Shown here one piece after another: positions 35,251-46,060 of a stretch of DNA of 64,000 nt. The notes under the pieces are model-generated. The model saw only the letters and a list, made by a program, of their open reading frames with translations. It made no database searches and was not told where the DNA came from. The DNA comes from Hofstenia miamia. Taxonomy: Eukaryota; Xenacoelomorpha; Acoela; Hofsteniidae. The stretch lies in NCBI GenBank assembly GCA_900660155.1, contig CABFPE010000146.1, positions 1,215,277 to 1,279,276 of the forward strand. The letters are read 5' to 3'. The position numbers and the translations under genes were made by a program. Position 1 is the first letter of the stretch. Each line of letters starts with the position of its first letter.

Positions 35251-35561
35251 GTTTACCTTGCGTTTATCTCAGACCTAAATGAAGACCAAATTCAAAATAA
35301 CTTCATATCAACGACATACTAAAATGATTTTATAAAATGAAATTAACTTCCATCATTGTTTTTTATAACTCAAAACGTTTCCTCAGTTACCATATACATT
35401 TATAATGCATAACATATACAATACTAATAATTTCGATTATTAATTATAATTGGTTTTAGTTATTAAATGAACAGATTTACGGTAGAAGAAAATTAAATTA
35501 CTTATAATTGTATATTCACTAGTTCATAGTATGTACAGTAATGAGATTCTGTTTGCAAAAT

Positions 35562-38171
35562 TCATATGTGTGACGCATCATCTGGTGACTTTATTTCTAG
35601 GGTTTCTTTGCGTATTGTCGATTCATATTCTTTTGTGATGGACTCTCTCTCTGCATTCAACGGTCCAATTAAACTTAAAATTGAAGGTAGGAAAACCACA
35701 CCATGAAAAACGCCAAAAAGTACAACTAGAAAAAAAATTTTGAAGAAAACTATGAACATATATCCAGTTGAAAATGATAATAATGAAAAGGCCAAAAACA
35801 TTGCAAAAGCGCCTATTAACACAGATGGACCAATTAGAACCACAGATTTTTCTGTTTTATCCATACGCGTGCCTTTTTCTAAAATATAGCGCACTGCAAT
35901 GTGGGCAGCGTAATCGATTGCTAATCCGATTGCTATTACAAGACAAATAGTAGATATCATCTCTATGCTCAGACCCCATAAGAACATGAAGCCCATTACA
36001 TCTAGTAATGTCAGAACAACACAAGCACTGACATAGATGCACGCCAGTATGTCGGCAATCAAAATAAAAGTCATAAAGCCCACAGCTATAAAAGCTAGAA
36101 GAATATTTTTTATCAGCTCATGAAATAGCGTCTTATAAATTTCGGTGACTAGATATTCTTTGGCAAAAACGAACGTTTTATCGATATCAATTTTGTGCAA
36201 TATCTTTCTGATTTGATCCATTGCCTCCTTTTCCTCCGAATTTGAATTAAACTTCACATGCTTAAACCTTAAATAGGAAATTATCAGTGAATCTTTATGA
36301 ATTTTCAAGTCATTTTGAAAATATGATCCGTATTTCGATCCTAAAAACTGCTTCAAGGCGAGTATAAAGCTAGACTTGTTTTGTGGTAAATCATTATTTA
36401 AAAGTTTCGCAATTTGCGTAGAATTATTATTATGGAGCCACATTCTAAAAGACTTGTACCAGAATTGTACAGATCCTTGTTGAACAAAATCGTTATCAAC
36501 CATTGCATCATATATCTGCATAAGTTCCTTGTCCTTGTTCCAATACTCAATGTCTAGTGTGTATACCTGGCCATAAATCCCTCCGGTTGGGTAAAGTTTC
36601 TTCTGCATTGAAAAAAATTTGGTAACATAGTGATCCTGATTTAGAAAAAGCGTTAGATCGATTTTGATTTCAAGGTTTGTTACACCATAAATTGATATGC
36701 CTGAGATAAAGAGAGTAAAAATTATTATCATTATTCTGCAAGGAGTCGACAATGCAATCTTTTTGAAATACCTCCTTAAGAACAACTGGACATATTGTAT
36801 TTCACTGTATTTGTTAGGAACGTAATTTTTTAAGCGGATGCAGCAAAGGCAGAAATTTCTGTTCAAATTCGCGCGCATTTGATCATAAATGACAATCGGA
36901 AATACAAAAAAGAGTGTCAAAATGAAAACACTTGCAATTGCGACTGCGCAGAACACGCAGAATGAGCGGAGAGCGCTTAATTGAGATGTGTATCCAATCC
37001 CAAATGCAACGATATCAGTAAACGTTGTAATCAGTAGGGACAACCCAGATCTCTTGAGTGTCCTTGCTGCCCTTTTTTGTAGGGATTTCAAATGTCTGTT
37101 ATTTTCAAATTCTCCAACAATTATAAAGACATAATCGATTCCAATTCCTAAAGTCAGGAAAGGAAGTAATTGGTGAATGGTAGAAAATGAGAACCCAATG
37201 AAGGAAGAAATTCCGTATGCAGAAAATATTGAAGCAGCTATCATTAATAATGCAGCAATCGAAGGGAAAACACGGAATTCTTGACAATTCAATCTCCCCA
37301 GTGAAAAAAGCACGAATATTCCAACTAAGAAGAAGCCACCGTAGAGTAAATTTATATCTTTGTAGAAATCTGTAAACGTGGCATCGTAATTACCTTTTTG
37401 AGTAAAGCAATAGGATGAGCTATTTGCGATCCCCTTCAAGCAATGCTGAGCAAATTTCTCCTCAAATGCATCTACTGTGGGATCTCGTTCAAATGCATCG
37501 AGCGAACCTTTCACTGAAAATGTAATGATCGCAGCTACTGATTTTGTTATGAGATCTTTCTCCGTTTCTAATCCAGATAAATACAACATTGATAGGTTCT
37601 TGTTTCTCGAAATCGCGATTTGAATATCTTTAGTTGTTGTGTTTTCGTTTAAAACTACTAGTGCAGTAGGTGAGCTCTTAAAGCATCCTGCTCCTAGCTT
37701 TGAACAAAGATCTTTATAGCCAACGGTTCCGGAATTCTCCCCAACAGTAATATTATGTTCCACAAAATCTTCAAATCGCTCTAGATTTGTAAAGAATTCT
37801 TTTGTAAGAACGTTTTCAGCTTCAAAAATTGCCATGAAATATCTGTTTACATCTTTAAAATAGCTGGATACTATAGCACTTTCTTTTAATGCTAAGGCAT
37901 TATGTGGAACCCAAAGCTTAGAGCTATCGTTTTCTTCATTGAGTTTTAGCAATCCAAGACATGAAAGGGAGATGAATACTAAGGAGATTAATAGGAATAT
38001 CCAAGGCTTGTCTCCAATGTGATATCCCAGTCTATAAAATACTTTTTCAAAAAAACCAATCACATATTTGTTAACAACTATTAGGGGATTATATCTTGTA
38101 CAAAGGCTTTCATTTTTGACGTTGTTCTCATGGTTGTCATTTGCATTGACAGCATATTTCTCAGCAGACAT
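35562..38171 (-). CDS. Patched-related (PTCHD3-like) RND membrane protein
   Basis: One uninterrupted 869-residue frame. TM1 is at about 57-75 (PWIFLLISLVFISLSCLGLL). A large extracellular loop with Cys and N-glycosylation sites follows (80-270), then a sterol-sensing-type block of five helices at about 276-430 with GIGIDYVF (Asp346). A second loop leads to a C-terminal helix bundle with the paired motif AIGLAIDYAAHIA (Asp753). The two GxxxD motifs are the proton-path residues of Patched, Dispatched and NPC1 relatives, so a transport function is plausible; the substrate is unknown. Length and topology fit the PTCHD3/Ptr group. The absence of introns, beside a 26-exon gene, suggests a retrogene or a family that is intronless in this lineage. 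Confidence 0.9.
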   Translation of the reverse strand: MSAEKYAVNANDNHENNVKNESLCTRYNPLIVVNKYVIGFFEKVFYRLGYHIGDKPWIFLLISLVFISLSCLGLLKLNEENDSSKLWVPHNALALKESAIVSSYFKDVNRYFMAIFEAENVLTKEFFTNLERFEDFVEHNITVGENSGTVGYKDLCSKLGAGCFKSSPTALVVLNENTTTKDIQIAISRNKNLSMLYLSGLETEKDLITKSVAAIITFSVKGSLDAFERDPTVDAFEEKFAQHCLKGIANSSSYCFTQKGNYDATFTDFYKDINLLYGGFFLVGIFVLFSLGRLNCQEFRVFPSIAALLMIAASIFSAYGISSFIGFSFSTIHQLLPFLTLGIGIDYVFIIVGEFENNRHLKSLQKRAARTLKRSGLSLLITTFTDIVAFGIGYTSQLSALRSFCVFCAVAIASVFILTLFFVFPIVIYDQMRANLNRNFCLCCIRLKNYVPNKYSEIQYVQLFLRRYFKKIALSTPCRIMIIIFTLFISGISIYGVTNLEIKIDLTLFLNQDHYVTKFFSMQKKLYPTGGIYGQVYTLDIEYWNKDKELMQIYDAMVDNDFVQQGSVQFWYKSFRMWLHNNNSTQIAKLLNNDLPQNKSSFILALKQFLGSKYGSYFQNDLKIHKDSLIISYLRFKHVKFNSNSEEKEAMDQIRKILHKIDIDKTFVFAKEYLVTEIYKTLFHELIKNILLAFIAVGFMTFILIADILACIYVSACVVLTLLDVMGFMFLWGLSIEMISTICLVIAIGLAIDYAAHIAVRYILEKGTRMDKTEKSVVLIGPSVLIGAFAMFLAFSLLSFSTGYMFIVFFKIFFLVVLFGVFHGVVFLPSILSLIGPLNAERESITKEYESTIRKETLEIKSPDDASHI

Positions 38172-39508
38172 ACTTAGCCAAAATCTAATTGTGATTGTTT
38201 AGTCACAAGCATGCTAATTGCACAATAAGCCAATGAAAAGCTTTCAATACGACTACTAGACTAACTAAAATTCAATCACTTTATAAGCCCCGTATGTAAT
38301 TATATTTGACTAAAAAGCTTTATACACATGAGTATCCTTGTCACTTCATTACAAATATTATGACTGATTACCATATACAGCAACATGTGCTATCGGTTGT
38401 ATACTAAATGCTAAATGCTGTATGTATACATTAAGGATAGTACTTTTTAACATTTTTGAAAATATTTATTTTGCATGACATCATAATACGAGAAAGGTTA
38501 TTAGGTGGTAGTAATTGAATTTCATCTGTTAAGATGTTCTCCCACCATTAACAAAACAACCTAACTACTGTTTGAAAATTTTTATGTTGTCCAGTCCAGC
38601 TTTTGCAGAGCAATTATTTTGAGTTACTGCTCGGCATGCGTTATATTTCCAAAAAAAGAAACATCTGGTCTTTAGATCTTTTGATTTCCTGAGCATTTTT
38701 TATAAGAGAAAGAATTTGAAGGCCTTGAAAATATCGTTCGAAAATATTTTTGAAGTAGCACTGGACAGATTAGGTTTAATCCGAAACATTCTCGCTCTCC
38801 TTATAAATGATGAGTGTTTTTTTTGTTTCATATGAATACTTTATGTAAGATATTGAAGTAAACATGTATTATGAGTATTAAACTATCTTTTGCGTATTTC
38901 TATATGTCATATACGAAAATCTTTCAAATTATGATTATTGATACCGTAAGATGGGTCGACTTTAACCTATTGGATAACTTTGGAAGTTTTCGGTAAAATT
39001 ACAAAATCATGTTTTTAAATAGAAACGAACTCGAATACACTAATCATGTATTTTCAAACATCCTAAATTTCATGAACAAATTGCTTTTTACCACAGTGTA
39101 TGTGAAAATGTATATTAAAACGATGTGAGAGTACTAATTATGAATATAATATTTTGGTACTGTCTAGCTTTGACACTGGTGCAATTACAGAAACATAATA
39201 GTTTGTCAAAAGAATTGTTAACTACCAACTAACTTAATATGATGAGAATCTTAACCATCATTGAAGCCAATGTAATAGAATATTTTAATTTAGAAAATAT
39301 TGAGGTGACTTCGACCACCAACGTGCACGATTAAATTGGAAGTCATTGACTGGATTGTTATAAACTACCATTGTGGAAATAGGACACAAAAGACACAAAA
39401 GTTGTGGGACAAATATACGATGCCAAAGGTGAAATATGTTTGAGGTAAAATCAAAATACATTTCGATATCCAGGCCTACTATAAAATGGTGTTTATTTCA
39501 TATTTTAG
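38172..39508. other. Intergenic stretch upstream of the Patched-like gene
   Basis: It should contain the gene's promoter (minus strand), but I see no distinctive element. GTAAGATGGGTCGACTTTAA at 38946 and GGTGACTTCGACCACC at 39303 resemble each other and GGGTGACTTT at 39987; they may mark a decayed repeat. Confidence 0.35.
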
Positions 39509-39679
39509 ATTCTTGAAGAAGGCATCTCAATTCTCAAACAGTTTCTCCTGGTCAGATCAAATCCTGCAGATTGTGACATTGTTACACTAGATGACGTGTG
39601 CCAGAAGCTAAAAGTGATTCACATCCTTCCTAGCAGAGGATACCAAGTTGAAGATACTTTGGATCTCTGTTTCATTTAG
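39509..39679 (+). other. Unrecognised short coding-like stretch
   Basis: TATTTTAG is followed by a 56-codon frame ending in TAG (LEEGISILKQFLLV, CDIVTLDDVCQKLKVIHILP). Composition is more coding-like than its surroundings. It could be a last exon or a transposase scrap; I recognise no family. Confidence 0.25.
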
Positions 39680-40440
39680 TAGTTGAAAGACATAATATTT
39701 TGCTTTTATAAAGCATCTGATAAATTTTATTTCGAGTTTTGATTTTCAATATATGTTTTGCCTTACTACGACCTACTTTTTGATACTGTACTAGTGATTA
39801 TGAATAGCCAAGACATTAAAAAATCTAGGCATATATTTTGAGAAAAGTGCAACCAATTGTAAAATAAACATTGACTATCTATTCATTTAATCCTGCAAAG
39901 GCCATTGATAGATCCCATTGACTCTAAATATAGGGGAAAACAAATACATAGGATAAATGGCCAAAGTCACCCCTTATGAGGGGAGGGTGACTTTTGCCAT
40001 TACGTATTATTTTTAATGAATTGGTAACGTTTTCTTGAGCCGCGACTTAATTTTAACTATATCATTGTAAAATTAAACCTCTCAGTGAGGCCAATAAATG
40101 TACTTAATTTGTTTTTGGACGTAAACTGCTCTCATAGGTGTTATGACCGTCTAAGTATGCATGGTTAATAGTTCGCTAACAGATTTTCTTTGTGCGTCAA
40201 TTTAAATAACATTTAGCGACAAACATAACGGGTTTAAGACACTGGCGCGGACAAACCAACGAGTGGGTTTTTATAGGTACTGGCTATGGTGCCTCAGGTG
40301 ATAAGTGTTAGCTCCTTTACGCACATTTTTACTTACTTCTAGTGAAGATCTTTTAAAAAATAGTGAGAGGCAATAGAATTTCAATAACTATTCTGGTGAT
40401 TCTAATATTTTTTCTTGATCTTTTTTACAAAACATATTAA
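39680..40440. other. Intergenic stretch, nothing recognised
   Basis: Contains a GC-richer patch at about 39970-40000 (CACCCCTTATGAGGGGAGGG), otherwise AT-rich and without supported features. Confidence 0.4.
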
Positions 40441-40599
40441 GTGTCCAGTTAACACTAGAAAGACTGAGTGGTCAAATTTGACCACTTTGCACATAATAAA
40501 TGCATTTGTAATGCCTCATGTAATGAGAATTTAAATAGAACAACAGTTTATATTGTTTTTCTGACACTTTTCTTTCATTTGCTTTGTTTTTGTTAGTTT

Positions 40600-42660
40600 T
40601 ACTTGAATGCGTCAATTCTGACAGCTGCATGAATTTAAGATATAGAATCGTTGGACTTTCTAGTGTTAAAAACTTTTTCAAGTGTTTTAAATGTTTTTTA
40701 ACTATATTTGTAAATATAAGGGAAGAACACGAAAAGTGAGATAGCATAGGGGTCTTAATAATATAATCTTCCATTTCATTGGTATGATGTGTTGAATCTT
40801 CATTAATAATTGAACGCTGTGGGCAATTTTTTCATAATTGCATTAATACGATCTGTAAATTTAAGTCTACTGTCAACTTCAACATCAAGATATTCAATTT
40901 TATTATTTGCAAAAATAATTTTTTCTTCAACACATTGTTTTTTAACGCTCTACTTTTCTATTTCTATTTTTTATAATCATAAATTAAGTTTTCTCAATAT
41001 TCAATTTCATAAATTGTGGAAAAAATTATGTACTTTAACTAATGTTCTTGTAAAATCCTTACATTGGATGTGTGTAATAGAGAATCAGCACTATTTATCA
41101 ATGCTTGTTTTGACCAATGATTGTTTACTTTCACGCCTTGTCAATGGTCAAATACAGGGTCTTTCATTGTAAGCTAAATTACCAGAGCTTAAATATAATT
41201 AAAAGAAGCGTATCAAGCTTTTATTAAGTAATTCAATACAGTAAAAATTTACGAAGAGGTTATAAAAAGTTTATATCAGGTTACCTTTGGCTTCTACCAT
41301 TATTTCGAAGCGCATGACCAATGAGCAACTGCATTGGCAATTTCATCCAAAGTTGTTCTTTCACATTCTTCTCTTATTCTTACCCCAAGCGATTGCAGAG
41401 TATTTGGTTTATTGGTATGATAAACTTCGCCTTCGGTGCTCCCCAAAACCAAAAATCCAAGGGATTCAGATCAGGTGATCTAGCAGGCCAAGCTTTTGGA
41501 AAACTTCGTCCAATGACCCGATCCCTCACCAAATTTCTTAGTTAGAAAGTTAGTCAATATCCTTCCATGGTGTGCTCCATCTTGGATGAATACAGTCGAG
41601 TTGATATCCGGAACTTTTGGGCACCATATGATTTTGTAGCATGTCCAAATATGATTCATTTGAAACTGTTCTTTCAAAGAAGAATGGTTCGATCTTCAAT
41701 TGAATAGACATTCTCATCCATACACAAATTTTCTGTGAGTGTAATCCAGTTAAAATTGTCTGGTGACGATTAGATACATGCCAAATTATACAGTTGTGAC
41801 GATTGATCACACCATCAATGGAAAAGTAGGCCTCATTTGACCAAATGATTTGAGATATTAGTTGACAATTGCTCAAAATCATCTGGGCAAATGACAAATT
41901 GAAGTCGATGGTTCTTATCTGCTTCCGTAATGGATTATGAATGATAAATCCGATATACATATTCAGGTGATTACGTAAAATTCGGTAGACACTAGATTGA
42001 AGAATTCCGGTTGCATTGGAACAATGACGCAACTCACTGCTGCTTTGAATATCCTCTAGTGTGTTGACAACAAATTTTACTTGAGATTCCTGGAAAGATT
42101 TTAGAATTAGGACTTATGCATCATTAAAATTTAAATGTTTTTCATTAATCAAATTGAAGCCCTTTGATATATCAAGCGAAGCAAAATACAATTTTCATCA
42201 TGTCCAAAGTTGTACACAATTCATCTATTGATTCTATGAATGCATGTCTTGATGATAGTCCTTTTTGAAAACCAAATTGATGTTTGTTAAATGTGTATTG
42301 TCTTCTATGTATGTCGTTAAATATTGATAAATATGATTTTAAAAAATTTTACTAATTCCTGAAATAATAGATATGGGGCAGAAACTCTCTGCTTGATTAT
42401 TATTGCCGTTTTTTAAAATTGGAATAACCTCAATAATTTTTAATCGTTTAGGGACATGATTGCTAAATGCATGCAAACAATATATCACTACAAATGGTCT
42501 CCATAATACATAATGCTCCTGATTTGACTTTTGAGATACAAAAATTATACCATAGACCAGAGTTATTTTTTCATGTTCCTTGATGCGTATAGAATGCATT
42601 GCACAATGACAAAAATGAAAATATTTAATGTTCAGATTTTTTATATGGCCTTCATCCAAA
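40600..42660 (-). mobile_element. Decayed CR1-type LINE interrupted by a Tc1/mariner element
   Basis: On the minus strand, 42480-42110 has reverse transcriptase words (HVPKRLKIIEVIPILKNG, then FCPISIISGISKIF, and further on LDISKGFNLINEKHLNF in place of the usual LDLSKAFDTVNHEILL). About 41070-40820 has thumb words (VDSRLKFTDRINAIMKKLP). The palm segment between them, with the catalytic YADD, is missing, and a mariner occupies the interval. The copy has many stops. Confidence 0.65.
41160..42115 (-). mobile_element. Tc1/mariner (Tc3-like) transposase fossil inside the LINE
   Basis: A 160-codon frame (42032-41550) has TGILQSSVYRILRNHLNMY (helix-turn-helix) and LISQIIWSNEAYFSIDGVIN, where the first catalytic Asp of the usual WSDEAHF is Asn. 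It continues with LHSQKICVW and FFFERTVSNESYLDML. After frame changes come FIQDGAHHGRILTNFLTKKF with the second Asp, and GEVYHTNKPNTLQSLGVRI. The right junction with the LINE is at about 42110. ACAGGGTCTTTCATTGTAAG at 41154 may be the far end; a matching inverted repeat was not found. Confidence 0.85.
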
Positions 42661-43079
42661 AGTACTACTTTTTAAATTAAATGGCGCATTTTTCTTACAA
42701 CCTGGATATGTTATTCAAGCATGTTAGTAGCACATTTTAGCTTCTGTGGTAGAAGTTTCACAAACTGTAACAATTGCACAATCGATTTTACAATACAGTA
42801 ATATCATTACTATGTGCAATCTTTTTAATAGGAATTTTAAAAGATGTAACTGAACATTTCTCTAGCTTTAAGCAGTTGTGGATCAACCTTGGTATTCAGA
42901 AAATATAGAATTCATTATTACTAGTGACTGAAAAAACTCTGCAAAATTCTAATTGGAATAATGTGCCACACCTGTATGCACCCGTGTTTATGGTATGATA
43001 GCAAGACGCGTATAATATTCATAGCTTTAGTAAATCATTAACTCGGGCAGAAAAAGGGCTGATTCACTGGTGATGCTAG
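42661..43079. other. Nothing recognised
   Basis: AT-rich, no coding similarity seen. Confidence 0.4.
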
Positions 43080-43400
43080 CAGAAAATTGTTGCCAAATAC
43101 CGACGTCTTGGAAGAAATGATTCCAGAAAATTTTACTATTTTCGTGGAAGTGTTCAGAAATCAAGAATGTCGTGGATTCATGCTATGGCAGTTCTCTGAA
43201 ACAAGATTATAGAAACGATGGATATACTCAGAATATCGTATCTAAAGCTAAAGATTCCTTTGACACCTAAAATCCATGCTGTGACAATTCACATAATTGA
43301 ATTCTGTCATATGAAAGGAAAATGATTGGTGCTGTCGAACGAACAGACTTCGGAATCTCTCCATCACGCCAGTAGTTAAGAGGGACACCCTGAGATGGAC
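43080..43400 (+). mobile_element. Fragment of an unnamed transposon-type protein
   Basis: Conceptual pieces LKIPLTPKIHAVTIHIIEFC and LSNEQTSESLHH fit a repeated protein motif (TPKIHAV, then an EQ-x-x-ES box) that I remember from repetitive uncharacterised proteins of invertebrates. The superfamily cannot be named from this fragment. Confidence 0.3.
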
Positions 43401-43947
43401 AACCTACCTGTGACTATTTGCAATGTGGAAATGAAGTGATTCTATTGCATGCCATCTAGCGACGAAATATTCTTTACAAAGTTAAATTGAACAAATTAAT
43501 TTTTTGACGAAGTTTTTATTTTTGAATGCTAGGATTTGGGCAAAGTGATATAATCATGCAAGTATGAAACAATTACAAAATTCAGAACACAAACAATGAT
43601 AAGTGATTATTATCCGCTGTATGCAGGTTCAATAGCCAGCATTTGAATGATATTTTGTTAATCAATTTCGTTTATGAGTAATGGACTTTGAAAAGCTATG
43701 ATTACTATCTAAATATTGAAAATTTACTATATGCTGTATATGTATGATTTGAAATTTTCAAATAGACACCATCAAGATGAAGTTGTTTTTGTATTTGTAT
43801 TATCTTAAGAAAAAAGTCCATAAAATATTTAAATGCATTGCAAAATATAGTGACTCTACATAAACATTGGAAATTATACATTGCTACTTGAAAATAGTGT
43901 AAGGAAAGCATCATCACGTTTATACCTACGGGTAAGTTAAAAAATAA

Positions 43948-44230
43948 ATGAAAATATATTATAAATTTGACTTTAGTGAGGATGATAGCACTGCTTATGC
44001 TCTATTGTCCTTAACCGAAAATACAAGATTTTATATAATAAATCAAAATATCTGCAGCAGCTGGGCAATGCTTGATTTAAGGAAAGCTTTTGACAGTTTA
44101 AACTTCAAAATTCTAGATGATAAATTACTTAAGTATGGCTTTAAAATTGATTTTTGGAACATAATTAAAAGTTTTTTAAATAGATTATAAAGAGTAAAAT
44201 TGCACAATATATTTTCAGAGCCTATCGGTA
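43948..44230 (+). mobile_element. LINE reverse transcriptase fragment
   Basis: The frame carries DSTAYALLSLTENTRFYI and AMLDLRKAFDSLNFKILDDK, LLKYGFKIDFWNIIKS. This is the conserved reverse transcriptase segment ahead of the catalytic box in CR1-type LINEs (LDLSKAFDTLNHEILLDKL). The sequence stops being recognisable after about 44230. Confidence 0.75.
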
Positions 44231-45849
44231 CAAACAAAGAAACGCGACAGCGCTAAGTAATGGTGCAGCATAATCCATCAAATAAGCTTCTGAGAACTAA
44301 GATGGAATGAAAAAAGAAGAAAGCAGATGATTATAAATAATTAAGCAACTTAGATGATGAATTGTGCTAACTAAGATTTATAAATTAAATACAAAATTGT
44401 AAAAGCAAGTGCTTGTCGATAAACCAATTTGGCAAAAGTTGGAGGGCGGAGTCGCTTCTCGTTATTTTTAGCAAACTAGAAAGAAGTGTCTAGTTTATTT
44501 AAATTTCAAATCAACAGGTACTATTTTGATTTAGAGTATAAATAGGATTAAAACATTGGAACAATTGTTGAAGTATTCTCTTTGGAATTCTTATTTTACT
44601 TCATTATATAGTTTGCTTATTTATTACAAATGTCAAGCAAAACAGTTCATGTTGTAGTGGTCTGGATCCCATGACGGGAAAGATTCTAGGTTATTCGCCC
44701 CTGATCACGAAATACACTTAAGTTAAGTGTACGATTAGGAGTTTTTGATTACCTCTTTAGCTGACTATCGATTGCATTCAAGTATGTATCCGATAATAAA
44801 TTCGGAAACGGCTAGTTAGCCAAACGTAGGTTGTATCTTAACTCTTTTTCTAGATCCAAATTGTTGACTATAAAGTGACCGATAATGAGACTGTTTTATA
44901 GTTATCTCAAATAAATGTAGGTTAGGAAGCTGCTGGTTATTTATTAATTAATGTAAATGCCAATAGATTTTCGGTAATGGCAATACATTAACTAACCCAA
45001 CTTGTTAATAAAGCAGCTAGCGTCAAGTCAGGTTGCATGAAACTTATGCCAGTCTATTTATTGAAATGAAAACACAACAACGCACACTAGTAAGAGAGTT
45101 TAAGTCGAGTTGTGTCTGATCATTAGTAAGCAACGTCATAGGTTAGAGTGCACATAATTAACTTGTTTGAGATGAGTGCTGGAGATACTTCAGAGAATTT
45201 GAATTGCTGGATCTGTTCCTGACAAGGAGAACGACGTCGAGTGAATGCCCAGCCATCAGGAGTACTGCGGAGCTACTTCACCTAAATAGTGATTGTTAAT
45301 GTATTTGTTCATTAAAGTTATCAGAGAAATGTGCAAAGCAGTTAAGGACAGTTAGATCCCTGCCCGCAGAATTAGATTTAGATGAATGGACATTGGGCTT
45401 GGTAGGAGATGCTACAAGAAATGACTTAGAAACCAATATCCAGAGTATTAAGAAGTATTTTCAGTAAAATAAATTAACTGTGAATAGCGAAAATGCACTA
45501 TTGCCAAAATGATCTGCGTTCTGTTAAACACTAGAATATTTGGTTGTTGAGGTTGACAAACTTAGCTTCAAAAGTTTTATCAATCCACAGTTTAAGAGAA
45601 TGGCCAGTTGCAATTGCTGCTTAAGACAAATACGAGATATCACACAAAACAAGGGTGTGCTGCTTGCACTTGTGGTAAACCACAAACATAAATTTAACAG
45701 AAAAAGAACGGTTAAATATGATCTTTGAGCGGTCCATCTCAACATTGTTCAAGGTTTGCAAACTTCAAACAGATGAAAAATTGCAAGAGATAAACACGTT
45801 ATCACCAATTTACTACATAAAGTACGTGTCTTGTAAATATGTTTAAACA
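44231..45849. other. Nothing recognised
   Basis: A 62-codon plus-strand frame at 45540-45728 (Cys-containing, no known motif) is the only notable item. Confidence 0.4.
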
Positions 45850-46030
45850 AATTTTTCAATTACAATAAACGAGGTAAGACCTGTATAAATAAAATTACAG
45901 GCAAAAGTGAATACTGGAGCAGTTCGTTCACATTTTCCAGCAGCAAACTATTGAATATATTACCAGAACATATAAGGGGAGTTAAGGATTGAAATACAAA
46001 CATTTGAACAATACTAAAACAACTTGCTCG
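45850..46030 (+). mobile_element. LINE ORF2 C-terminal scrap
   Basis: Conceptual SSSFTFSSSKLLNILPEHIR resembles the C-terminal FSYxGAxLWNSLPxxIR motif of LINE ORF2, with the Trp lost. Very short and decayed. Confidence 0.35.
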
Positions 46031-46060
46031 GAAACCAATATCAATTAAGGTAATCACATC

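Noticed and set aside
44640-44740. Possible SINE (GGTCTGGATCCC, GATCACGAAATACAC)
   Set aside because: Promoter boxes do not fit and I found no second copy in the window.
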